DNA from: Alentia gelatinosa
Lineage: Eukaryota > Annelida > Polychaeta > Phyllodocida > Polynoidae
Length of the DNA stretch: 64,000 bases
Direction of reading: 5' to 3'
Assembly: GCA_950022655.1 (NCBI GenBank)
Contig: OX465579.1
Location: forward strand, 82,048,515 to 82,112,514
Shown here: piece by piece, positions 21,534-32,765 of the stretch
How the letters are laid out: each line of letters begins with the position of its first letter
Numbering within the stretch: the stretch's first letter is position 1
The notes under the pieces: model-generated
The model's input: only the letters and a program-made list of their open reading frames with translations
What the model was told of the DNA's origin: nothing
The model's database searches: none
Program-made: the position numbers and the translations under genes

Positions 21534-24500
21534 CCGTACTCGATGGCCGACTTCGAGTAGTGGTAGATGTCAGCGGAAAAGAAGCCACTGCTCTGGTTGA
21601 CACGGGTGCGGCGTGTACCCTGATGAGACAATCATTCTGGCTAGCGTTGTGTGACAAAACTAGACGAGTTCCTTTGCTAGAACCAGTTGTTGAAAATCTG
21701 GTTACCCTATCAGGTGAGAGTCTCCCTGTGAAAGGCAGAACTGTTGTTAACTTGATGGAGGAAAGAATTGATGTCATTATAACGGACAACATTAAACACG
21801 ATCTGTTACTGGGCCAGGACACGTTGAAGAAACTAAAGGCGGTGATAGACTGTGAAAAAGGGAAAGTAATCTTTAATGGTGTACTATATGAGAGTTCCTT
21901 GCCAGAAGTAAGTGACCTTGAACTTGGTGAGACTGAACTCTCTAGATGGACAAAGGCATTTCCTAAGGTGTTTCAAAGTGAAATAGGGTGTTCTAATGGA
22001 GTACACATCAACATTGATACCGGTGATCATCCTCCTATCCGTCAGAGGGCATATCGTTTGCCACTGACCAAGAGAAAAGTGGTAGAAGAAGAAATCCAAA
22101 AGATGTTAGAAAAAGGGGTGATACGCCCATCCCAATCACCCTGGGCATCACCTGTGACTCTAGTTCCCAAGAAGGACGGAAGTATTCGCTTTTGCATAGA
22201 TTATGGCAAATTAAATAGTATAACTCGCAAAGACGCCCATCCTTTGCCGCGAATACAAGATATATTCGATAACCTCACAGGAGCATCATGGTTCACCACC
22301 CTCGACCTAAAATCTGGATATTGGCAAATTCCGGTAGAGGAATGTGATATTCCAAAGACTGCTTTTGTTACACACAATGGCCTGTACGAGTGGGTACGTA
22401 TGCCCTTTGGACTTACAAATGCGCCCGCTGTGTTTCAACGAGAAATGCAAAGGGTTTTGGGAAATGCTATAGGTCGCTGCGCAATGGTATATATTGATGA
22501 TATAGTGATTTACAGCAAGACACAGGAAGAACATGAGGAACATGTCCAGGAAGTGCTAGCCCGTCTGGAGGCGGAAGGACTAGTAGTTAAAAAGGAGAAA
22601 TGTCAATTCAAACAGCGGCAGCTACCTCTGCTAGGATATATCGTGTCTGGGGATGGTATTGCTGCCGATCCTGAGAAGACATGTGCCATCAATGATCTAC
22701 ACCCTCCAACCAATGTGTCTGAGTTGCGCCGGTTCCTAGGAATGGCTGGGTACTATCGTCAATTGATCTGTCGGTATGCTGCCATTGCAGAACCGTTACA
22801 GTACCTGACGAAGAAAGGTGTACCCTGGATTTGGACAGAACAATGCCAGGAGGCCTTCAATCAACTAAAAATGGCACTAGTTTCGAGTGATGTTATGGCA
22901 CATCCGTCTATCGGGGACCCATATATTCTCTACACTGATGCCTCGGACAAGGCAATAGGGGCTATATTAGTGCAAAAAGACAACAACGGTGTAGAGAGGC
23001 CGATCCAATATGTATCACGCACTTTGCGAGGTTCTGAACTTAAGTGGAGTACCATTGAGAAAGAGGCCTATGCTATAGTTCATGCATTAAAGACTCTTAG
23101 GCCTTATCTTTATGGGGCAGAACTGGTTATCGTGACAGATCAAAAGCCCCTTAAGGCCCTGTTTTTAGGTGAGGTCAAGAATACAAAGGTACAACGTTGG
23201 GCCTCCCTGATTGCCGAGTATGGAGCACCCATACTGCACCGAGCTGGAAAAAACAATGTAAGGGCTGATATGCTCTCACGGATTGTACCCTCAACTCAGG
23301 ATGAGGAATGGTATGAGGTTGGTGCATATATGCTCGCCCGTAACCCGTGCCTTGAAGTAGGAGAATGCAATACAACAGACTGGGTTGACATTGAAGCAAA
23401 TCCCGCGCAGGAAGTGCCCTGGCGTTGGGATGGACTGAACAAAGATGAGGTACGTGAAAAACAACATGAAATGGATGAGTGGGACTTGGCAGATAATGAA
23501 GGTAGTTACTATCATCGGCATGATGGTTTATTGTGGTGTACAAAAGAATTACCTGATCAATTGCCATACCCACGGCTTGTGCTGCCAATAGACTACCGTC
23601 GTGACATCACTGTGAAGGCTCATATGGAGGTGGGACATCAAGGACAAACAAAAACCTTGCAACGGATCCGAGAGTTATATTATTGGCCGAAACAAAGAGA
23701 TACAGTAAGGTCAGCAATATTTCACTGTCCAACGTGTCGAATGAACGAATCACGTACGACACGGCCAGCACCAGTAGGTATGCCTACTGCGACTTATGCT
23801 GGAGAAATAGTTGGAATAGATCTGGTTGGTCCACTGGCTAAATCGGTAGAGGGCAATGTGTACCTATTAACTTTAATAGATCACGCAACAGGGTGGGCTG
23901 AGGCCTATCCCATTTCCAACAGAACTGGAGAAGCGGTTGTACAAAAACTCTCCCGGGATTATATTCCTAGACATGGTGTTCCTGCCATTATTATCCACGA
24001 TAACGGTACTGAGTTCACCAATGCCACGTTGCAGGACTATTTACATCAATTAGGAGTGGAAGTGAGACGTACAACACCATATCATCCACAAACTAATGGG
24101 AAGTTGGAGAGATGGCATCGCAGTCTAAAGGACATTTTACGGAAGTTGGTAAACAATAACATATCAACATGGGAGGAGCATCTTGCGTCTGCGTTGTTAG
24201 CATACCGACAGTCTGTGTCTGAAACTACAGGTTATTCGCCATTCTACCTCCTATATGGTAGACGGGCTCGGTATCCTTCCAATCGAGCTCCTGAATCAAC
24301 AACTGTCTTGGGTCAACGACTTGAGAGGATGGGAGATGCTTTGCATGATGCCTGTAAAAACACACAAAAATCAAAAGAACGTTATATCACTGTAGCTACG
24401 AAACGGGCTAATGCATTACCACTTAAGGTAGGAGATCGAGTGTTACCAAAGGCGTATGAGCGGGCACCTTTTGACTCAAAATGGGATATGCCGAAAGAGG

Positions 24501-24952
24501 TGACAAGAATACGAGGAAATGTGGTGTGGTGCAAGTCTATCAGTGGGGGAGAAAGAACAAAGGTATACAATCGTGACAAACTACAGCATGTTGACACAGA
24601 CGGTGACTGGATATCAATTAGACCAAGAGTCACACGGTACTACAGAACTCGACCCCAGAAATTAAAAACAGCTCCTAAACCAGCCCCATCAACAAAGGAG
24701 CCTCAGACAAAACATTCCGACGCAGTGACACCGCCTGCTTCAGATGCGCCACCGCCAACTATTGCGCATTTACCTACTCCTGTTGCACCATCCACTCATG
24801 ACACCACTCAGTTGACAGACGGTATTGAGGAGTCAATGGACATTGATGTGCCAGCTGAGTCTGCGAGTCACGGAATTCGGAGGTCTAATAGGAAAAGACC
24901 TTGGGCTATTGATTATACTGGTCCTAAACGACCAAGATGTACGCAGTTATAG
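21518..24952 (+). CDS. pol: Element C Pol: protease, RT, RNase H, integrase
   Basis: An uninterrupted frame of about 1,140 residues with no ATG needed if made by frameshift from gag. In order: protease ALVDTGAACTLM (about residue 30), reverse transcriptase with MVYIDDIVIYS (about 325), RNase H with LYTDASDKAIGAIL (about 470) and DQKPLKAL, then integrase. The integrase has the HHCC finger (HMEVGHQG to FHCPTCRM) and catalytic Asp, Asp and Glu in GIDLVGPL, IIHDNGTEF and NGKLERW. All catalytic residues are present, so the enzyme set looks functional. Its last 16 bases overlap the env start. Confidence 0.92.
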   Translation, partial: GKRPVAVLDGRLRVVVDVSGKEATALVDTGAACTLMRQSFWLALCDKTRRVPLLEPVVENLVTLSGESLPVKGRTVVNLMEERIDVIITDNIKHDLLLGQDTLKKLKAVIDCEKGKVIFNGVLYESSLPEVSDLELGETELSRWTKAFPKVFQSEIGCSNGVHINIDTGDHPPIRQRAYRLPLTKRKVVEEEIQKMLEKGVIRPSQSPWASPVTLVPKKDGSIRFCIDYGKLNSITRKDAHPLPRIQDIFDNLTGASWFTTLDLKSGYWQIPVEECDIPKTAFVTHNGLYEWVRMPFGLTNAPAVFQREMQRVLGNAIGRCAMVYIDDIVIYSKTQEEHEEHVQEVLARLEAEGLVVKKEKCQFKQRQLPLLGYIVSGDGIAADPEKTCAINDLHPPTNVSELRRFLGMAGYYRQLICRYAAIAEPLQYLTKKGVPWIWTEQCQEAFNQLKMALVSSDVMAHPSIGDPYILYTDASDKAIGAILVQKDNNGVERPIQYVSRTLRGSELKWSTIEKEAYAIVHALKTLRPYLYGAELVIVTDQKPLKALFLGEVKNTKVQRWASLIAEYGAPILHRAGKNNVRADMLSRIVPSTQDEEWYEVGAYMLARNPCLEVGECNTTDWVDIEANPAQEVPWRWDGLNKDEVREKQHEMDEWDLADNEGSYYHRHDGLLWCTKELPDQLPYPRLVLPIDYRRDITVKAHMEVGHQGQTKTLQRIRELYYWPKQRDTVRSAIFHCPTCRMNESRTTRPAPVGMPTATYAGEIVGIDLVGPLAKSVEGNVYLLTLIDHATGWAEAYPISNRTGEAVVQKLSRDYIPRHGVPAIIIHDNGTEFTNATLQDYLHQLGVEVRRTTPYHPQTNGKLERWHRSLKDILRKLVNNNISTWEEHLASALLAYRQSVSETTGYSPFYLLYGRRARYPSNRAPESTTVLGQRLERMGDALHDACKNTQKSKERYITVATKRANALPLKVGDRVLPKAYERAPFDSKWDMPKEVTRIRGNVVWCKSISGGERTKVYNRDKLQHVDTDGDWISIRPRVTRYYRTRPQKLKTAPKPAPSTKEPQTKHSDAVTPPASDAPPPTIAHLPTPVAPSTHDTTQLTDGIEESMDIDVPAESASHGIRRSNRKRPWAIDYTGPKRPRCTQL

Positions 24953-26040
24953 GACTTACCTTGTACATGCTTGTCTCTGTTGAAGCTGATGTTATACGGA
25001 AACCGATTACGAATGGAGTTATTGCTGAAAAGATTGGTGAGGCTGGAGTTATGAAAGCGGAATGGACGGCAGTCATTACTATCCATGCGCCAGTACAACC
25101 CCCCATGCCGGCGTGGGTTCAGGAGGTCCGAACGCATGTTAGTTCTGACAGGAAGTGGTTGGCTGAAGGTGATCTCAACCACACTATGGGAAGACTTGAT
25201 CGACTTGACATCAACTTTAGTGGCCATAAAGTTGAGTTGTCAACATCTACAACATCTTATATTGGTGGAAATAGGAAACTTCTCGGTCTCATCGATCTGA
25301 TTGGTGATGTAGGACACTCATTGTTTGGGCTCGCTACTGATGCTGAAGTGGACGCACTGAAGGCTGAGGTGGACGAGGCAGTAAAGAGTGTTGACACTGT
25401 TTATCATAATCAACAGGAGCTGTTGAGTGTTGTGAACTTAACTCGTAAGTACTCCATGGAAAATCGACAGGACATTAAGCGACTTCAGAAGCATGCAGAG
25501 AAAGTGACTGGACGGTTAAACCAAATGACAGAAAACACGGACCATCTTCGTAGAGCAGTAATCCAGGTCAGAGTGGCGCGTCACTTTGATCGGTGGATTT
25601 CCGCATTGGAGTTAGCTGCAGATAAATATGAAAAGGAACACTCACACTTTAAGCTTGCTAGGAGAGTGTTGGAGTATGGTCAGTTGTCAGAGGACATACT
25701 ATCTACCACTCATCTAAGTGAAATATTGCATCACTTGTCTAAACATGGTAGAGTTCAGGATCTGGTTTGGTATTATCAGAATACTAATGTGGAATTAGTT
25801 GTTGCTGAACCACGTAGACTTATCTATAAAGTATGTTTATGGGCTTCTGAACCTTCTATTTACTACTTATGGCGGTTTGTAACATTTCCTATAGTTAAGC
25901 ATGATTATGCTGAAAAACTTTTGCCTCAAAATGAAGTAGCTATAAACACTCAACGGACACAAATGTTTATACCTGAAAAGTGTAAAGGTAGATCTTTCAA
26001 AATATGTGAAGTTAAGAGTGTTGGAACAAAATGGATGTGA
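24937..26040 (+). CDS. env: Element C envelope-like protein, N-terminal frame
   Basis: An ATG at 24937 overlaps the end of pol. The first 18 residues are a hydrophobic signal peptide (VIGLTLYMLVSVEAD). Near residues 110-135, a hydrophobic Gly-rich block with GDVGHSLFGLAT, followed by a heptad-like helix, resembles the fusion peptide of F-type envelope proteins of errantiviruses and baculoviruses. The frame stops at 26040 without a membrane anchor. The rest of the protein lies in another frame from about 26006. Whether this is a mutation or programmed I cannot tell. Confidence 0.75.
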   Translation: MYAVIGLTLYMLVSVEADVIRKPITNGVIAEKIGEAGVMKAEWTAVITIHAPVQPPMPAWVQEVRTHVSSDRKWLAEGDLNHTMGRLDRLDINFSGHKVELSTSTTSYIGGNRKLLGLIDLIGDVGHSLFGLATDAEVDALKAEVDEAVKSVDTVYHNQQELLSVVNLTRKYSMENRQDIKRLQKHAEKVTGRLNQMTENTDHLRRAVIQVRVARHFDRWISALELAADKYEKEHSHFKLARRVLEYGQLSEDILSTTHLSEILHHLSKHGRVQDLVWYYQNTNVELVVAEPRRLIYKVCLWASEPSIYYLWRFVTFPIVKHDYAEKLLPQNEVAINTQRTQMFIPEKCKGRSFKICEVKSVGTKWM

Positions 26041-26689
26041 ACTTGATTTATTAGGTGAGTCGGTTTCCGCTTGTCCTATTGAAGTTACTAAAGTAGCACC
26101 TAACCTTGTTGTTCATCCCTGGGCTAGAAATAAGTATATTATGCAATCTCTAGTTACAAATAGTGTTAAGGTTTATTGTAATAGTGGTAAGACTTTCTCG
26201 TATACTATTCAAGGAATTGAATTATGGCACTTGAGAGAAGGGTGTAACCTGCATTCTTCAGATATTATTACATATCAAGCTCGTACCTTTACTTCTAAGC
26301 TAGACCAGCGTTATCATGTCATAACGTTCCCAAATGTGACTTACCGAATACCGCATGAATTTCATAGCAAGTTACTGGAACATCTGAAGGTAGTTGATCG
26401 TGCTACTATCCATTCAGTGAAGATGACACTTGACCCACTGCCTACTCGTACAGTTTGGCACCAAACTTATAGACAGTCATTGATGTGGGGTATGATTTTT
26501 ATTGTTGGAATCTTGAGTATAATTGTGTGCTATGCACGGAAGTTCATTATAGGAAAATGCCGGAAACTTAAGATTAAGAGAAACAATGATATTGAAGTAG
26601 GAACGAAGGACTGTAAGGAAGAAGTTCCGAGACCTGTTGAAGTGGGTATAAAGAGAACAGCGTTCCAAAGTTTTGCAGAATGTGGTTAA
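26006..26689 (+). pseudogene. env: Element C envelope-like protein, C-terminal frame
   Basis: This frame overlaps the end of the N-terminal env frame by about 35 bases and has no ATG at its beginning. It holds several cysteines, then one strong membrane segment, WGMIFIVGILSIIVCYA, about 55 residues from the end, and a basic cytoplasmic tail. That is the expected end of a type I envelope protein. It is separated from its N-terminal half by a frame change. Confidence 0.7.
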
Positions 26690-26755
26690 GGTATTGATCA
26701 ATGAGATAATTTCTAACTTTTATATAATAAAAGTTAAAATAAGTTGGTGGGATAA

Positions 26756-27147
26756 TGTACCGTTGTGAATGTATTAGCAAGGTTGTGAAGGTATTAGCAA
26801 GACTATTCTTGGTATCCCAGACACTGTGGGAACGTTTCTAATAGCAGACAAAATATTATTAACATTGAAAATGCTTTTATCAGCATGTACTGCATGTTAT
26901 GAATACCTCTGGCGAATTCTAAAACAATGAGAGGTGATATCACATTCCCCTGCTGCAGTCTTATCTGATGATATGTAAACATTAACTGCTCATGCGCATT
27001 GGCCCATTTCTATGTGGAGACTTGAATATATACTGGAATAAAGAGGAGGCTTTTGGTCTTCGGATGTGAATGGGACTAGATGTGTCTTGTCTTCTTAAAC
27101 TCGGGTTTTATGTCACCCCTACCGGCTACCATAATGACGGCGGGACA
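26756..27147 (+). repeat. 3' LTR of element C
   Basis: Matches the 5' LTR throughout its 392 bases. A short purine-rich block, AGTTGGTGGGA, just before it is the likely polypurine tract. Confidence 0.95.
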
Positions 27148-27470
27148 AAAGGGAGATGTAGCGTTAACCACTAGAGGAACGCCTAGATAGATGAATCGGA
27201 CAGAAAACAGACGTGATAAGAAACTATTCGATCATTTGATCTGAGCCAAAGCCAAGTCTGTGTATCAGGAATCCCCGTTGCCTAGGAATATGTAAACAAA
27301 CGTGCCATGGCGGATCTAGCCAACCTACAACCCAACATACCCCAAGGCAAAAGAAATCGCAGCAACAGCAGCTCCAGCTTGACATCAAACCCGTCCCCAA
27401 TCCAAAAAAAGGTGAGAACCAAGACTGACGATAACTTAGAAGATCAGCATAATGCAAACGTTGGTAAAGG
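27148..27470 (+). other. Possible 3' LTR start of gypsy B and a small ORF
   Basis: AAAGGGAGA followed by TGTAGCGTTAACC resembles a polypurine tract and LTR start. Its AAAG is also the target duplication of element C, so C may have landed in the polypurine tract of B. A frame from an ATG at 27307 reads KRNRSNSSSSLTSNPSPIQK and is typical of the start of a LINE ORF1. It is cut near 27467, where GGGGGTGTTCCACCAAAC, similar to the end of the MITE at 2743, begins. Both readings are tentative. Confidence 0.3.
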
Positions 27471-29999
27471 GGGTGTTCCACCAAACAACCGCTTTTTTTT
27501 CGCCAACCGATGCTCCAGCCAACGTTTCAGCAGACGTCGTCTGGAACGTCTGTCGAAATGGTCGCTGCTCCACCAAAAACTCAAGCCGACGTACAAACGA
27601 TCTCCGTGCAAGCGTCGACTGAGGCGAGGAGCGTCTGGTGGAGCGCTTCCACCAGCCAGACACTTCCAGCCGATGTGTCCAAGTTCTAGCAGAACTTTCA
27701 GGAGTAGTTTCAGCCGACACTATCGCCGGTTCGCTTGTATCCCCGGAAAATAGGTTAAACCTGTCGGTAACGAGCCGCAGCTACTGGTGCGTCGCTGGTT
27801 ATCGGTGAACCGTGCAGTCGCCCAGTTGTTCTGGTAGTTGTGGTTAATTACTGTTGTTAATTACATAAATACGTAAGATGGGGAGGACAAGTGGTAAGTC
27901 TACACGTATACGCCTCAAAGACTTACATGAGAATGTAGGGACGTCTGGTAAGAGACTTCCACAACTTTATTAAACCTTGTTAAACATCTAGCGCCATCTA
28001 ACGGAGACGTTAGGAATTACTGAAACAATCCTAGATAATAACTACGGCACGTAGTGGCCAAGAAACGAAGTACTGATGTAAGCTTAATTAGGTTTTAGCA
28101 AACGTGGCGACACCTGGCGGTGAACGTCGTTGAAACGGGCGTGGATTCGCCTCTTACGTTTGGGAATGATCAACCAACAAATGTCTGCAACTTAATCATT
28201 AATTAATTGCGTTCATTTGTGAATCGTATCTAATTAACTGAGTACGCAATCGTGACAGAGATGGATATTACGCCTATCTCCATAGTTCACGCTAATCTTA
28301 TGAAGTCAAACGTATTCTTAATTAATATTGATTAATTAAGTTATGATATAATTATTATAATTAATATGCTATTTCGTTACGTGACATTATGGGGAAGGTA
28401 GGAGCAACTCTAAGGCTGTGTGTACGCAAGGCTACCAGACTCTGCAACCCCTTGCGAACAGCGAGGATACCTTAATGAGATCTTTAATTAAGGTGATAGA
28501 GATCTAATATCATTATTAAATGAATTCCAGATACTATAAGATTTGTGTCATGACTATCATGGATGAGGACAAGATTGAAGTATGTTTGATAATCTTTAAT
28601 GAAGAGACAAACGTTTCACAAGTGTATAAATACAAGGCATAGGCAGGATAGCATATCATAAGTTCAGTATGATACTATAGGTTCATGAGTATTGCATCAT
28701 TAACAGACAGCAGAAGATTCGGACACCAAAGTCATAATGTAATTAGACTTGATAGGGTGTCAGATGAAAACCACGTAATCAGTGGATATGACCTTAAGTC
28801 AATGTTCGTGTTCTTCTTGAACAATGTTCGTTGTCTTGTCTAAGAGTAGTAGAGCTCATACCCAAAGTTGATATCAAGGATTAAATCATACTAGTAATCA
28901 CTCAAAGCAATACAAGGTATATGCAGCATAACTCACCAGATAAATGAATGTCCGAAGTGAACTCACGAGATTCCAATATTCACTAATAAACACAGATCCA
29001 ATTTGAAGTAAAGTTGGAGGAAATATTAATGAAGTCCTATCACTAGTTAAGTAATAATGTTCAAGACTGAACGTTGCTAGTTTAGAAGATTCCTATATAA
29101 GTCCTTTTCAGAAGTCGTGTCCTTGGAGAGTCCCAATCCAAGTCACTTTCTACAATCCAAACCCGCAAGGCAAGTTGCCTTAGCTATTCCTATACCATAG
29201 AATTATACTACTGAATCTGCGCACTTCTGCCGGTATCCGGAGCCGACAGAACGCATCCTGACACATGTGATGGTGGTGGAGACTGACGATACGGTCAGCT
29301 CGGGAGCAGATGCAAAATGAGCATTTTCTAAAGGATCATGGGAAATTTGGAATGAATCTCGTTTTAAGTTCACGCAGGTCCGAGACACGCGTGGTTATGT
29401 TAATACTGCGGGAATTCGGGAACACCCTGAGAGGGGACTTCCCCAGGGAACTCCAGAGGCGACCCTCAGTCGTCATAGTGACGTCAGAGGGTCTATTCCC
29501 AGAAGCGCGGTGTTCCATGCCAACACTAACGGTCATAAATCACAGAAAGTGTGCATATGGGGGTCTGGGGTGAAATGGGGGATCTGTGAATAAACCTTGG
29601 AGTATCTCAAAGGTCTTTCTTGTGGGTAATGTATAGGTATTGGGTCACCTGCTCATGAAGCGTTATAAGTTAAATATGAAAACCGTTGCTATGGTGACTC
29701 AGTGAACCTATACACCCTCAAAACGATGTCCGGGAGAGTGACATTTGGGTGTTTTCCTTTTGAGGGGCAGCCATAAAATTTGTGATATGATTTTACTGCC
29801 CATTTCTAATATTTCTTGTTGAAGTGTGTCTAAGGGTTAGGTTTTGAGTGTTCTGGTGAGTGTTAATGAGTATCTTCCTTTGCACTGAGTTGTTTCATAC
29901 AGGGGTATGACAAGTATTTTACCTTAATTCTAGGTCCCTAAATATACATTACATGTCTTTTAGGTTAACAGGAGTACAGAGTTAGGTAGGCACTATCAA
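27471..29999. other. Gene-free stretch
   Basis: No gene can be supported. The first 270 bases are GC-rich and may be a decayed MITE starting with the GGGGGTGTTCC word at 27467. The rest is AT-rich with TTAATTAA-type words near 28190-28380 and no frame of recognisable content. Confidence 0.5.
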
Positions 30000-30365
30000 T
30001 TATATGGAGGAAAATCCCCAGGGGACACACTTTGAGGCATTATATAGCTTTAGTGGGGCAAAAATCTGTGAAAACCTGATAAATCCCATTGAAATGACCT
30101 TGTAATTATGTGAAATGTCACTCGGTCGGACATTTTCCCGTTTAAATACCATTTAGCCCAATAGGGGTTAAGGGAGTGGTTCAAAATAAGTTTACTGTTA
30201 TGTGGCTTGTTATATTTGACAATATAAAATCCCTAGGAGACACACTTTGAGGCAGTATATAGCTTTAGTGGGGCAGAAATCTGTGAAAACCTGAGAAATC
30301 CCATTGAAAAGACCTTGTAATTATGTGAAATGTCACTCGGATGGACATTTTCCGTTTACATACAT
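30000..30365. repeat. Tandem duplication of a 150-bp segment
   Basis: The segment GACACACTTTGAGGCATTAT to ATGTCACTCGGTCGGACATT occurs at about 30021-30146 and again at about 30238-30353, with fewer than ten changes. The offset is about 215 bases. A related GTCACTCGCCCGGACATT word occurs at 31657. Confidence 0.75.
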
Positions 30366-30394
30366 CAATCCCAATCTCACAACAGTATCACAGC

Positions 30395-31560
30395 AGTATC
30401 ACAACCATACTGCCCCTCACCAAAATTGCTCCTGAATAATTTTGCCCCTCCATCACACTGCCCCTCCACCATACTGCCCCTCAACCATACTGCCCCTAAA
30501 TGATACTGTCCCTCACCGATGCTGCCCCTTTAACATACTGCCCCTCTACAGTACTGTCCCTCCACCATACTGTCCCTCTATAATACTGTCTCTCCACCAT
30601 ACTTCCCCTCTACTATAATGTCCCTCTGTCATACTGCCCCTCCACTATACTGCCCCCTTACAATACTGTCCCTCCACCATACTGCCCATATACAAAACTG
30701 CCCCTCCACCATACTGCCCCTTTACCATATTGTCCCTCTACAATACAGCCCCTCACCCATACTGCCCCTCACCCATACTGCCCCTGGTCTGTGCCATACT
30801 GACCCTCCACTATACTGCCCCCTTACAATTCTGTCCCTCCACCATACTGTAAAGGGGCAGTATGGTGGAGGGACAGTAATTTAGAGAGACAGTATGGTAA
30901 AGGGGCAGTATGGTGGAGGGACAGTAATTTAGAGGGACAGTATGGTAGAGGAGGGACAGCATTGTAGAGGGGCAGCATCTTAGTAGAGGGGCAGTAGGGT
31001 GAAAGGGCAGTATGGTGGAGGGGCAGTATGGTAGAGGGGCAGTATGGTGGAGGGGCAGTATAGTAGAGGGGAAGTTATGTTGAGGGGCAGTATGGTGGAG
31101 GAGCAGTATTGTAAAGGGGCAGTATGGTGGAGGGACAGTAATTTAGAGGGACAGTATGGTGGAGGTACAGTATGGTGGAGGGACAGCATGTTAAAGGGGC
31201 AGCATTGGTGAGGGACAGTATCATGGTGGAGGGGCAGTATTGTGGAGGAGCAGTATGGTAAAAGGGCAATATGGTGGAGGGACAGTATAGTAGAGGGGCA
31301 GTATGGTGAAAGGGCAGTATGGTGGAGGGGCAGTATGGTGGAGGGACAGTACAGTAGAGGGGTAGTATGGTGAAAGGGCAGTATGGTGGAGGGGTAGTAT
31401 GGTAGAGGGGCAGCGTGGTGGAGGGGCAGTATAGTAGAGGGGAAGTTATGTTGAGGGGCAGTATGGTTGAGGGGCAGTATGGTAAAGTGGCAGTATGGTG
31501 GAGGGACAGTATAGTAGAGAGGCAGTATAATGGAAGGGCAGTATGGTGGAGGGACAATGT
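30395..31560. repeat. Inverted 20-bp minisatellite
   Basis: From 30395 to about 30850 the unit reads CCACCATACTGCCCCTCTA. From 30850 to 31560 it reads on the other strand as GTAGAGGGGCAGTATGGTGG. The two halves meet at about 30850, so the array is a large head-to-head inverted repeat of about 20 plus 35 units. Long frames here only translate the repeat. Confidence 0.9.
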
Positions 31561-32765
31561 AGTAGTTACTCCTACTGGTCCTATCGGTGGCCAAAACGGT
31601 CAATATTTTTCTATCACAACTAATAAAAACGTCGCTATCTGGAAAACATTATTCAGGTGTCACTCGCCCGGACATTGACTCGCCCGGACATAAAGGTTAT
31701 TCCCACCTGCTGTTCTGCAGTATGACCGAGAAGTAAATGAACTGCATATTTGGCAGTTAGGTACATGTGGGGGGTGATGACCTAACACAGTTAGGATAGT
31801 TAAATACAACAATAGCAGACACAATGGGCATTAATCTGAATTGTGTGTCCGGACGAAAATTTGGACATTTTTCATGGAAATCACTTATAAGACCCAGAGG
31901 AATTCCACTTTTTTTTGTGCTACACATATACTACCACCTATGTCTAACTCTTAGTGGCAAATTTGAAGCGAAATGCATTGAATTTCCTCAAAAATGTAGG
32001 AAAAAAAATTCCACTGAGACAATATTTGGCCAAATTGACCGTGAGACCTCACACTATAGGCGGTAAATAGGAATACCCATTTATCTAGTGCCATTTCTAT
32101 CGAATTCTATTAATTATGTCACTTTTATTAATTTTTTTGTCATTTCTAGGTCATTTTTAGCCTATATTAGTCCCCTTGAACCTTAAATATGGATATTTGA
32201 CCATCAAAACCTATATGTAACATCAAGAACTCATCGACCTCGATGATATGAGAAAGAAAAAATCATAAAAAATGGATATCCTAAGAATGCTGGCCGGCGG
32301 AAGTCCAAAAATGCCAAAAGCTCACTTTCTGTGATTTATGACCTAACACGTAACAATAACACTCAACACTGAGTGTGCAATGACAACACTTGTCTTAACA
32401 CCAACACTGATTACTAATGCCAATACCCAATAACAACACTCATAATACTAACCCTCAATAATAACACTTTCAAATACTAATACTTAATAATAACACCAGG
32501 CATCAAATACAAACACTTGATACTAATACATCAAACCATACGTCAGTGATACGTGATGTTTCACTACCCATACGTATACAACACTTCTATAACCTATTAT
32601 CATTATTTAATAAAACACTATTTTAATATATTTTAATAATCTTTCATCTTCATAAATATACGTGCTTTGTGCTTAACTTTGGTTACAGCACACAGTAGCC
32701 CTGGTGTACTAGTGTCAGTTTACGCGCCATTTCTTCGATCGCGCCATTACTCTATCGCTATAAAC
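31561..32765. other. Gene-free stretch
   Basis: No gene is supported. 32340-32540 is low complexity, rich in AACACT and AATAACAC words. The rest is unremarkable AT-rich DNA leading to the Harbinger gene. Confidence 0.5.

Larger units (their letters stand above)
19994..27147 (+). mobile_element. Errantivirus-like Ty3/gypsy element C (LTR-gag-pol-env-LTR)
   Basis: A full-length element of 7,154 bp with two 392-bp LTRs, in which I see no difference, and a 4-bp target duplication AAAG (19990-19993 and 27148-27151). The gene order is gag, pol, env, as in errantiviruses and other env-bearing gypsy elements. Identical LTRs imply a very young insertion. Gag and pol are open. The env reading is divided between two frames, so this copy may not make a complete envelope protein. 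Confidence 0.95.

Noticed and set aside
27301..27753. Host protein-coding gene from the ATG at 27307
   Set aside because: Only the first 50 residues look protein-like; the rest runs into GC-rich sequence that resembles a MITE, with no splice or domain support.
30980..31603. Long minus-strand open frame of about 207 residues
   Set aside because: It only translates the 20-base minisatellite; the protein is a low-complexity series of STILPLHHTA.
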